From: Bacillota bacterium
GTDB taxonomy: Bacteria; Bacillota; Clostridia; Christensenellales; Aristaeellaceae
Assembly: GCA_009787135.1 (NCBI GenBank)
Contig: WRGP01000090.1
Span: 1 to 5,003, forward strand
Direction: 5' to 3'
Length of the DNA stretch: 5,003 nucleotides
The translations under genes and the position numbers were made by a program. How positions within the stretch are numbered: position 1 is the first letter of the stretch; each line of letters starts with the position of its first letter. Below, piece by piece: positions 1 through 5,003 of this stretch. Under the pieces are notes generated by a model. The model was given only the letters and a program-made list of their open reading frames with translations, searched no databases and was not told where the DNA came from.

Positions 1-1121
1 ACTTAGACCCGCCGTTTCATACGGGCAAGGATTATGTCCTGCGCCAGCGTTGCGGCGAGAAGGGCTGGCGGACGGGCAAGCCGGTGCTTACGCTGCCCGC
101 GTACACGGACAGGTGGCCGGACGACGAAGCGTTTCTTTCGATGCTGCATGGCGCCATAGCGCTGGCGCATGATCTCCTCTCGGACGACGGCTCGATCTTC
201 TTGCACATCGACGCCCGGACGCACGCGCGGCTGCGCTTGATAATGGACGAGATCTTCGGCGCTCACAACTTTGTCAATGAAATCATCTGGGCCTATCAGA
301 CTGGCGGACGCTCTGCCGCGCATTTCAGCCGTAAGCATGATATCATCCTTTTTTACCGCAAAACGCCGTCCGCGTATTTTAACATCGAGGCGGTGGGCAT
401 GCCGCGCGGGCACGTGAGAAAGAACCACATGCGGCGGGGTGTCGATGCGGAGGGCCGCGCCTACAGTTCCATTGTATCACTTGGAAAGGAATACCGCTAC
501 TACGATGATGATCTCGTTTGCCCAGGCGACGTCTGGGACGACGTATCTCACTTGCAGCAGAAGGATCCGCAGAGAACGGGGTATGACAACCAAAAACCGC
601 TGAAACTGCTGGAACGCGTCGTGCTTTCCACCTCCCGGCCTGGCGATCTGGTATGCGACCTGTTTGCCGGATCGGGCACTACGGCGGTAGCCGCGATGAC
701 GCACGGGCGGCGCTTTTTGGCGGTGGATAGCGCGGCGGAAGCCATTGCCGTGACGCGCAAGCGGCTGCTCGGCAGCGCGCTGCGCGTGGAGGGCCCCTGC
801 TCCCCTGGCTCGCCCGCGCTTGCGGCGGAGATGGAGCGAGGGTTGGGGCTTGGCAAAATCCATTTGCGGCAATACGCGCTGGAAAAGGGCTTGGACGGCG
901 TGGAGCTATCGGGCGTGGAGGCTGTGGAGCAGATATCCGCTGGCTATCTGCGCGGCAATGCCTTTTACGCATATGCCAGCGCGGCCAGAAGTAAGGCTGC
1001 GCCCGCACTTCCCGATAGCCTTGAGATTCCCGTATTGGAAGGACAGCCGGCGCTGTTGACGGTCGATGTGCTCGGCCGCCGAATGGTGCACGCGCTTATG
1101 GAGGATGAGGATGACCAGTAA
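1..1121 (+). CDS. Site-specific DNA methyltransferase, beta class (N6-adenine or N4-cytosine), 5' end outside window
   Basis: Transfers a methyl group from S-adenosylmethionine to the exocyclic amine of adenine or cytosine in DNA. The reading frame is open from the first bases. Its first full codons read LDPPF, and the preceding partial codon ending in AC fits Tyr, giving the family's YLDPPF catalytic motif IV. Numbering from that Leu, a motif VII/VIII-like block (NEIIWAY...HDIILFYRK) lies at about 92-120 and a probable target-recognition region at about 120-190. The motif X-like RTGYDNQKP is near 191-199 and the SAM-binding DLFAGSGTT near 219-227. The order IV, recognition region, X, I defines the beta class. 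A tail of about 110 residues beyond the catalytic core is not a standard part of the family. A GTG at 84 is an internal codon, not the start, because it would remove motif IV. The gene overlaps the next one by 11 bases. Base specificity and any partner nuclease cannot be read here. Confidence 0.93.
   Translation, partial: LDPPFHTGKDYVLRQRCGEKGWRTGKPVLTLPAYTDRWPDDEAFLSMLHGAIALAHDLLSDDGSIFLHIDARTHARLRLIMDEIFGAHNFVNEIIWAYQTGGRSAAHFSRKHDIILFYRKTPSAYFNIEAVGMPRGHVRKNHMRRGVDAEGRAYSSIVSLGKEYRYYDDDLVCPGDVWDDVSHLQQKDPQRTGYDNQKPLKLLERVVLSTSRPGDLVCDLFAGSGTTAVAAMTHGRRFLAVDSAAEAIAVTRKRLLGSALRVEGPCSPGSPALAAEMERGLGLGKIHLRQYALEKGLDGVELSGVEAVEQISAGYLRGNAFYAYASAARSKAAPALPDSLEIPVLEGQPALLTVDVLGRRMVHALMEDEDDQ
1100..1104 (+). 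promoter_or_regulatory. Ribosome binding site inside the methyltransferase 3' end
   Basis: GGAGG lies 6 bases before the ATG at 1111. It favours that start over the in-frame ATG at 1105, which would have no spacer at all, and over the ATG at 1066. Confidence 0.7.
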
Positions 1122-1674
1122 GTACAGCTACTACCAGCTTCGCATCGCGTGCCAGCAGCATATGGTGGCGTCGCTCTATACCGAGCCGGACGACCCGGAC
1201 GCCTTCAGCGCCGGCTATGTGGAGGCGGTGACACAGCGCCACACGCTGCTATGGTCCGTGACCCCTTGGGGCCAGCCGGACGGATGGCTGCTTCGGCGCA
1301 CGGAGGATGTGCTGCAGGTGTTCATGGGCGATGATTTTGAAATCCGCTTGCAGATGCTGCTGGAGATGGACGGCGTTTCGCATACGCCGTTGCTGTCCCC
1401 ATCGCCGGGCCCGGAGGAGGACCTGCTGCGGTGCGTGCTGCAGCTTGCGCAGGCGCGGGGAGAGTTGGTCAGCGTTATGACGGCCGAGGATACTTTTACC
1501 GGCATGATTTCCTATTTGGATGATTTGCGCGCGACCATGGAGGTGCTGGACTTCTTTGGCGCGAAGGATGGGCAGCGCCAGTTTCCGCTGCGGGAGATGC
1601 AGGTGGTCACGCTCGGCACGCAGGAGGAGGTAATGTATAAGCGGTTGCATGCGGAGAGGCTGAAGCTGCTGTAG
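1111..1674 (+). CDS. Uncharacterised 187-residue protein with two tandem copies of a small beta-rich unit
   Basis: Function not recognised. The ATG at 1111 is chosen because GGAGG sits 6 bases upstream. The gene overlaps the methyltransferase stop by 11 bases, so translation is probably coupled. The protein appears to be an internal duplication. Residues 19-84 and 120-184 share a spaced pattern: a Val-rich strand, a Gly followed by hydrophobics (G35/G131), alternating hydrophobics, then P-W-G-x-x-D-G (52-58) against F-F-G-x-x-D-G (148-154). Next come a charged strand and a Gly (G73/G169) leading into a short helix ending in Leu. From G35 to L83 the two copies align at a constant offset of 96 residues without gaps. 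The length and strand pattern suggest a small barrel of the SH3 or Sm type, but that is inference. There is no signal peptide or membrane segment, so it is probably cytosolic. Base composition matches the methyltransferase. Confidence 0.85.
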   Translation: MTSKYSYYQLRIACQQHMVASLYTEPDDPDAFSAGYVEAVTQRHTLLWSVTPWGQPDGWLLRRTEDVLQVFMGDDFEIRLQMLLEMDGVSHTPLLSPSPGPEEDLLRCVLQLAQARGELVSVMTAEDTFTGMISYLDDLRATMEVLDFFGAKDGQRQFPLREMQVVTLGTQEEVMYKRLHAERLKLL

Positions 1675-1703
1675 GCTCTCAATGAGTACGGAAAAAACAT
1701 GAA

Positions 1704-1708
1704 AAGGG
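1704..1708 (+). promoter_or_regulatory. Moderate ribosome binding site for the membrane protein gene
   Basis: AAGGG lies 7 bases before the ATG at 1716. The site falls inside a 5-codon mini-ORF (1699-1716, MKRVL) whose TAA overlaps the ATG as TAATG. That arrangement could allow reinitiation, though the mini-ORF has no obvious ribosome site of its own. Confidence 0.4.
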
Positions 1709-1715
1709 TATTGTA

Positions 1716-2228
1716 ATGAAGAAATATAAACGTAAATCGATAGGATGCATAACAATAGCCGTTTTGTTCATGTCCTGTATATCCATTTCGGCTTACGCAA
1801 ACGCCTCTTGGGACTATCTGGTTACAAGACCGGCTGCCATGCTTCCGGTTGTTATCGTGATGACGCTGCTGATTGAGACGTATGGCATTGCTAAGTTGAA
1901 CGCCATACGGAAAAAGGGCAGAGTTTTTGCGGCTGTGGTGCTTGGCAATTTGGTTTCCTTTATGGTGCCCCAGATTCCTGCTATTTTATATGATAGGAAC
2001 TTTACAAAAACGCTTCACGCCGCGGGGCCGCTTTATACGATCGCATCAACATATTATTTGATAACGATATTGTTTGAAATGCCTGTATGCTATTTTTTGT
2101 TGAGAAAGCATATCGACAGTAAAACCCGGCTAATGGTTACAATTTTGCTCGTAAACTTAGTAACCACGGCATTGGTTTTTGCTTTTGAAAGAACCTGTAT
2201 GTCATTCTTTTGGGGCACTTATCTTTAA
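1716..2228 (+). CDS. Small polytopic membrane protein of unknown function (170 residues)
   Basis: Not assigned to a named family. The N-terminus MKKYKRK followed by a hydrophobic stretch to AYA at 26-28 looks like a signal peptide or first membrane helix, with possible cleavage after A28. Further hydrophobic segments lie at about 40-59, 69-91, 107-129 and 138-157, so four or five membrane spans. The second and third spans resemble the last two: a helix with T-L-L-I-E (50-54) or T-I-L-F-E (117-121), a basic loop, then a helix with N-L-V-S (78-81) or N-L-V-T (147-150). This suggests an internal two-helix duplication with a conserved acidic residue in each unit. The gene lies 41 bases after the upstream gene, and no separate promoter is evident. 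Its base composition is clearly AT-richer than its neighbours: lines of 60 bases counted by hand gave 40, 50 and 28 percent GC, against 67 percent in a methyltransferase line. This may mean acquisition from elsewhere. Confidence 0.8.
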   Translation: MKKYKRKSIGCITIAVLFMSCISISAYANASWDYLVTRPAAMLPVVIVMTLLIETYGIAKLNAIRKKGRVFAAVVLGNLVSFMVPQIPAILYDRNFTKTLHAAGPLYTIASTYYLITILFEMPVCYFLLRKHIDSKTRLMVTILLVNLVTTALVFAFERTCMSFFWGTYL

Positions 2229-2450
2229 TGCCCTATTTGCCCACTCTCAACGGTTCCCAGCCCTTTTGCCAGAATTGCGCGCGATGGGCGGTGCAAAATA
2301 GTATACCATCATTTTGGGCTCGCCCTCCAGCCGGTATAGCGCGTTGCCACCCCTCCTTCCGACTCACCCAAACTGACGGAAAATCTGCTCTAACCGCATA
2401 TTTCTCTATTTCTGAACACCAGAAAAACCTTCATAAAATCCAGAAAACCT
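2229..2450. other. Gene-free stretch, possible degenerate or dispersed repeat
   Basis: No reading frame here has a convincing start with a ribosome binding site and a protein-like sequence. Several short frames run through it on both strands without clear codon structure. It contains a direct repeat, CCAGAAAAACCT (2419-2430) and CCAGAAAACCT (2440-2450), 21 bases apart, and a minus-strand TGGTATACT (2308-2300) that resembles an extended -10 element. No convincing intrinsic terminator was found after the membrane protein gene. The stretch could be decayed repeat sequence. That is inference and can be tested by looking for other copies in the genome. Confidence 0.35.
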
Positions 2451-2660
2451 CTACCAGTAAGGGCAGCATCTTGTTCGGCAAAAAGGGATACACTCGTACA
2501 ACGGCCGCCACCACCGCCAGCAATCACGGCCGCAGGCATGATCAAAATCACGGCCAAAATGATGGCCATAGTCACGGCCACAGCCACAGTCGCAAGCGCG
2601 ATGGCAATGTTCAAAGCGGTGTGGGCGACAGTGGCATGGTTCAAAGCAGTGTGAACGCAA
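2451..2660 (-). CDS. Probable Cys/His-rich miniprotein with short in-frame repeats (69 residues)
   Basis: Read leftward from a TTG at 2660-2658. AGGAG (2673-2669) lies 8 bases upstream of it. An in-frame ATG at 2678 would add six residues but has no ribosome site. The 69-residue product holds 13 Cys and 8 His and ends in CCPYW. The N-terminal part repeats with a 10-residue period (HCFEPCHCRP, then HRFEHCHRAC). The middle has three 8-residue units, each starting Gly-Arg-Asp (28-30, 36-38, 44-46). The Asp codon in these units varies between GAC and GAT, a silent change that favours coding. The residue content suggests metal binding or a disulfide-rich structural role such as a coat protein. No known family was recognised, so function is open. 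A competing frame on the same strand (from TTG at 2644) encodes a hydrophobic peptide but lacks a ribosome site. The gene lies downstream of, and in the same direction as, the ABC-F gene. Confidence 0.45.
   Translation of the reverse strand: MRSHCFEPCHCRPHRFEHCHRACDCGCGRDYGHHFGRDFDHACGRDCWRWWRPLYECIPFCRTRCCPYW
2508..2579 (-). repeat. Three diverged 24-base in-frame repeats within the Cys/His-rich gene
   Basis: On the plus strand TCACGGCC recurs at 2524-2531, 2548-2555 and 2572-2579, exactly 24 bases apart. On the minus strand each unit begins GGCCGTGA and encodes Gly-Arg-Asp plus five variable residues. Confidence 0.75.
2602..2653 (-). repeat. Direct repeat pair with a 30-base period
   Basis: Bases 2602-2623 and 2632-2653 match at 19 of 22 positions, sharing the core TTCAAAGC(G/A)GTGTG. 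The 30-base period equals ten codons in the Cys/His-rich frame, so the frame is kept. Confidence 0.75.
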
Positions 2661-2668
2661 GCGTCTTT

Positions 2669-2673
2669 CTCCT
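2669..2673 (-). promoter_or_regulatory. Ribosome binding site for the Cys/His-rich miniprotein
   Basis: AGGAG on the minus strand, 8 bases before the TTG at 2660. This site decides the start in favour of TTG over the upstream in-frame ATG at 2678. Confidence 0.45.
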
Positions 2674-2827
2674 CTCATTTACCGCGCATCCTACCAAACA
2701 GGGCATGCGTGGTTTTTTGGGGAAACCGCATCAGTTTGTCTATACGATCTCCCATTAAGTAGAATATGTTGGTGGTTTATGTCATGTTACAGCGTTCAAC
2801 AATTTATGAAAAGGCAAATCCCCTCGC

Positions 2828-4726
2828 CTATTCCTCCATCTCTGTCCATGCCTCATACAGGCCGCCCAGTTCCGCCTTGAGCGCGCGGTGCGCGCGCGCG
2901 GCCTCCTTCGCGCGCTCAGGGCTGGCGTACACTTCGGGCCGCGCCATCGCGGCCTCACGCGCCGCAAGCTCCGCCTCCTTGGCCGCGATGGCTGCTTCCA
3001 GCGCCTGCAGCTTTGCCCCCTTCGCCTTTTCGGCCTCACGGGTTTGACGGTCGCGTTTTTTCTCCTTTTCCAGTGCGGTGCGGGTTTTCTGTTCTTCGGG
3101 CTCGCCTGAGAATTCCGTGTTTTTTCCGGCGAGGTAATCGTCGTAGTTGCCAAGGGTTAAGGAGATGCCGTCCGTCCCCATTTCAAGGATGTGGCTGGCG
3201 AGGCGGTTGATGAAATAGCGATCGTGCGAGACCATGAGCAGCGTGCCCGCAAAGCCCTCCAGCGCCTGCTCGAGCACCTCCCGCGAGTCCATATCCAGAT
3301 GGTTGGTGGGCTCGTCCAGCAGAAGGAGGTTGTCCTGGCGGAGCATCAGCCGCGTGAGCGCCACGCGGCCGCGTTCCCCGCCGGAGAGCGTATGGATAGG
3401 CTGGAGCACATCGTCGCCGGTAAAGAGAAAGCAGCCCAGAACGCCGCGCAGCCGCGCCTGCTCCATCTGGGGGAAATCATCCCACAGTTCGTCGAGCACG
3501 GTTTTTTCCTCATGCAGGCGTTGCTGGTGCTGGTCGTAGTAGCCAATGTCTACATTGGCGCCGTAGCGAATGGCGCCGGCGTCCGGCGTTTCATCCCGGG
3601 CGATAATTTTCAGCAGCGTGGACTTGCCGATGCCGTTGGGGCCGATGAGCGCGACCCGGTCGCCAGCGCGCAGATGCAGGTTCAGCCTTTCAAACAGGGT
3701 ACGGCCCTCATAGCCCTTGGCAAGGTCTTCAATCATGAGCACATCGTCGCCGGATCGCCTTCTGGCGATGAATTCGAAGCGGATTTGCTTTTCATCCTTT
3801 GGCTTTTCGACACGCTCCATTTTCGCGAGAATTTTTTCGCGGGACTCCGCCCGCTTGACGGATTTCTCGCGGTTAAACATGCGCAGGGTGGCGATGATCT
3901 GCTTCTGGCGCGCGATTTCCTTTTGCTGCGCGTCGTATTCGCGCTGGCGCGATTCAAACCTCTCCAGCCGCAGCGCTTGATAGCGGGTGTAGCTGCCCTC
4001 GTATTGCTCGATTTTGCCAAAGAGCAGTTCGGCGATGTCCGTGCAGACGGCGTCGAGCAGATAGCGGTCATGGGATACGAGCACAACGGCGCCCTTATAG
4101 CTTTGCAGGTATTGCTCCAGCCAGGCAAGGGCCGCAAGATCGAGGTGGTTGGTCGGCTCGTCAAGCAGGAGCAGGTCCGGCTTTTGCAGCAGCACCCGGG
4201 CCAGGCAGAGGCGTGTGCGTTCCCCGCCGGATAGAGACGCCGCCGGTTGGCCCCACTGCGGCTGTGTGAAGCCAAGCCCCTTGAGCACGCCCTGTATGGC
4301 GCTTTGCCAGGCGTAGCCGTCCGCGTCCTCAAACGCGTCGGTCAGGCTGGCGTATTGCTGCGCGAGGCGGTCAAACGCTTCCTGATCCCCATGCCGTTCG
4401 GTCATTTCCGCCTCCAGGCGGCGAAGCTTTGCTTCTATCTCATGCAGGAAATCAAAGACATGCTCCAGCGCCTGCCATACGGTGGCCCCCTCTGGAAGCG
4501 CGCCCTGCTGTTCAAGATAGCCGACCCGCATGCCGCGCGAGAGGGTGACGCCGCCGCTGTCAGGCGTGTCCAAACCGGCAAGGATTTTGAGCAGTGTGGA
4601 TTTGCCGCTGCCGTTCGCGCCGATGAGGCCCAGGCGCCGGCCATGTTGCAGCGTAAGCGACGCGCCGGAGAGCACCTCGCGCATCGCGAAGCTTTTGATA
4701 ATATTTTGAGCGGATAGTACGATCAT
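2828..4726 (-). CDS. ABC-F family ATPase, YdiF-like (632 residues)
   Basis: A soluble protein with two ATP-binding cassettes and no membrane domain. ABC-F proteins act on the ribosome as translation factors or as antibiotic-resistance protection factors. Cassette 1 has Walker A GANGSGKST (36-44), signature LSGGER (165-170), Walker B LLLLDEPTNHLD (185-196, catalytic E190) and switch SHDRY (218-222). The charged interdomain linker at about 238-325, which reaches toward the ribosomal P-site tRNA in this family, contains FNREKSVKRAESREK. Cassette 2 has GPNGIGKST (362-370), LSGGER (447-452), LLLLDEPTNHLD (467-478, E472) and SHDRY (500-504). A charged coiled-coil C-terminal domain spans about 538-632. 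All ATPase residues are intact and the length fits YdiF-type proteins. The start MIVLSAQNI matches the family's usual N-terminus; the frame extends upstream to 4822 without family resemblance. There is no Shine-Dalgarno before the ATG. The absence of a leader argues against drug-induced attenuation, so a general translation role is more likely than inducible resistance. Confidence 0.96.
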   Translation of the reverse strand: MIVLSAQNIIKSFAMREVLSGASLTLQHGRRLGLIGANGSGKSTLLKILAGLDTPDSGGVTLSRGMRVGYLEQQGALPEGATVWQALEHVFDFLHEIEAKLRRLEAEMTERHGDQEAFDRLAQQYASLTDAFEDADGYAWQSAIQGVLKGLGFTQPQWGQPAASLSGGERTRLCLARVLLQKPDLLLLDEPTNHLDLAALAWLEQYLQSYKGAVVLVSHDRYLLDAVCTDIAELLFGKIEQYEGSYTRYQALRLERFESRQREYDAQQKEIARQKQIIATLRMFNREKSVKRAESREKILAKMERVEKPKDEKQIRFEFIARRRSGDDVLMIEDLAKGYEGRTLFERLNLHLRAGDRVALIGPNGIGKSTLLKIIARDETPDAGAIRYGANVDIGYYDQHQQRLHEEKTVLDELWDDFPQMEQARLRGVLGCFLFTGDDVLQPIHTLSGGERGRVALTRLMLRQDNLLLLDEPTNHLDMDSREVLEQALEGFAGTLLMVSHDRYFINRLASHILEMGTDGISLTLGNYDDYLAGKNTEFSGEPEEQKTRTALEKEKKRDRQTREAEKAKGAKLQALEAAIAAKEAELAAREAAMARPEVYASPERAKEAARAHRALKAELGGLYEAWTEMEE

Positions 4727-4732
4727 GAGAAA

Positions 4733-4741
4733 AGTATAGCA
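4733..4741 (-). promoter_or_regulatory. Extended -10 promoter element for the ABC-F gene
   Basis: Read on the minus strand, TGCTATACT matches the TGnTATAAT extended -10 pattern with one mismatch. Only six bases (TTTCTC) separate it from the ATG at 4726, so the predicted transcription start falls at or next to the A of the start codon. The -35 region at about 17 bases spacing (TTTCCT) is poor, as is common when the TG extension is present. Confidence 0.5.
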
Positions 4742-4841
4742 TAATTCAGGGTGGGAGGAAAGGAAGAAATGGGGAGGGCGTATGGAGTATCGAAAGGGGA
4801 AAGCGGCGAAACCTTTGACCAAGATCCCGTACGACTTTTTT

Positions 4842-4859
4842 CCCCTTCCCCTTCCCCTT
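4842..4859 (+). repeat. Tandem hexamer, CCCCTT x 3
   Basis: Three perfect CCCCTT copies inside a longer pure pyrimidine tract (about 4835-4863), upstream of the promoter at 4885. An AAAGGGGAA at 4793-4801 could pair with either end of it. No function can be assigned. Confidence 0.8.
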
Positions 4860-4884
4860 TTCTATACCTTAAAAACTGAGGATA

Positions 4885-4913
4885 TGGACATATTGCCTGC
4901 TACCTGATATAAT
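4885..4913 (+). promoter_or_regulatory. Near-consensus sigma-A promoter for the gene at 4948
   Basis: The -35 is TGGACA (4885-4890, five of six consensus bases), followed by a 17-base spacer and a perfect -10 TATAAT (4908-4913) preceded by TGA (4905-4907), which makes it an extended -10. Transcription should begin near 4920, giving a leader of about 28 bases. It diverges from the ABC-F promoter. Confidence 0.8.
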
Positions 4914-4935
4914 AAAAGAAAATTTGTCGAATCCC

Positions 4936-4941
4936 GGGAGG
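4936..4941 (+). promoter_or_regulatory. Ribosome binding site for the gene at 4948
   Basis: GGGAGG lies 6 bases before the ATG, at good spacing, within the short predicted leader. Confidence 0.8.
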
Positions 4942-4947
4942 TTTTCT

Positions 4948-5003
4948 ATGCGCGTTTTCACCTGTATTCTGCTGCTTGTCACGCTGCTGGCCGCCGCGTT
5001 TTT
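4948..5003 (+). CDS. N-terminus of a secreted or membrane protein, truncated by window end
   Basis: Only 18 codons and two further bases are present. They read MRVFTCILLLVTLLAAAF: one Arg near the start, then an unbroken hydrophobic run, as in a signal peptide or first membrane helix. The start is supported by GGGAGG at the right spacing and by the near-consensus promoter 35 bases upstream. No cleavage site or lipobox is visible before the sequence ends, so product and destination (secreted, anchored or membrane) are undetermined. The gene diverges from the ABC-F gene; the two starts are about 220 bases apart and each has its own promoter. Confidence 0.75.
   Translation, partial: MRVFTCILLLVTLLAAAF

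Noticed and set aside
3..428. Minus-strand 141-codon frame opposite the methyltransferase
   Set aside because: It is a shadow of the methyltransferase coding strand, rich in Arg and with no recognisable domain.
84..1121. GTG at 84 as the methyltransferase start
   Set aside because: It would exclude the catalytic DPPF motif, which is in frame and open to the window edge.
2212..2234. Possible terminator hairpin around the membrane protein stop
   Set aside because: Only GGGCA/TGCCC plus one wobble pair forms the stem, and no T-run follows.
2340..2353. Minus-strand GGGGTGGCAACGCG resembling a T-box core
   Set aside because: There is no upstream stem I with the expected bulge motifs, no downstream terminator and no aminoacyl-tRNA synthetase or amino-acid gene next to it.
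2390..2644. Minus-strand frame encoding a hydrophobic peptide
   Set aside because: It begins with a TTG lacking a ribosome site. The overlapping Cys/His-rich frame has a better start and silent changes between its repeats. It remains the main alternative.
2210..2758. Plus-strand frame of 182 codons
   Set aside because: It starts inside the membrane protein gene without a ribosome site. Its His/Gly/Ser-rich part is the complement of the repeat-built Cys/His-rich gene.
3191..4234. Long plus-strand open frame of 347 codons opposite the ABC-F gene
   Set aside because: It is antisense to a fully intact ABC-F protein with all motifs. Long antisense frames are expected in GC-rich coding DNA, and its translation shows no domain.
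4727..4822. N-terminal extension of the ABC-F frame by 32 residues
   Set aside because: The extension has no ribosome site and no family resemblance, and it runs through the probable promoter. The Met at 4726 fits the usual family start.

Overview
The window looks like chromosomal DNA from a fairly GC-rich Firmicute, probably a gut-type clostridial lineage. This is an inference from strong Shine-Dalgarno sites, sigma-A-type promoters with TGnTATAAT extended -10 elements, and a YdiF-like ABC-F ATPase. Nothing in the sequence fixes the genus.

Left part (1-1674, plus strand): the 3' portion of a beta-class site-specific DNA methyltransferase, entering the window at its catalytic DPPF motif, is followed with an 11-base overlap by a 187-residue protein. 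That protein appears to be a tandem duplication of one small beta-rich unit. The overlap implies one translationally coupled operon. No restriction endonuclease is visible; one could lie upstream of the window.

Middle part (1675-2827): a noticeably AT-richer gene for a small polytopic membrane protein (1716-2228, plus) is followed by about 220 bases with no convincing gene. These have the look of a degenerate or dispersed repeat. On the minus strand next comes a probable Cys/His-rich miniprotein of about 69 residues (2451-2660), built from in-frame short repeats.

Right part (2828-5003): a complete ABC-F ATPase on the minus strand (2828-4726) appears to be expressed from an extended -10 promoter placed so close to its ATG that the mRNA would be leaderless. 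Diverging from it, a near-consensus promoter and a good ribosome binding site drive a gene whose first 18 codons encode a hydrophobic signal-like segment before the window ends.

The points most worth a second look are the methyltransferase plus duplicated-domain protein pair, the Cys/His-rich miniprotein, and the leaderless ABC-F start. No tRNA, rRNA, CRISPR array, insertion sequence or convincing intrinsic terminator was seen.
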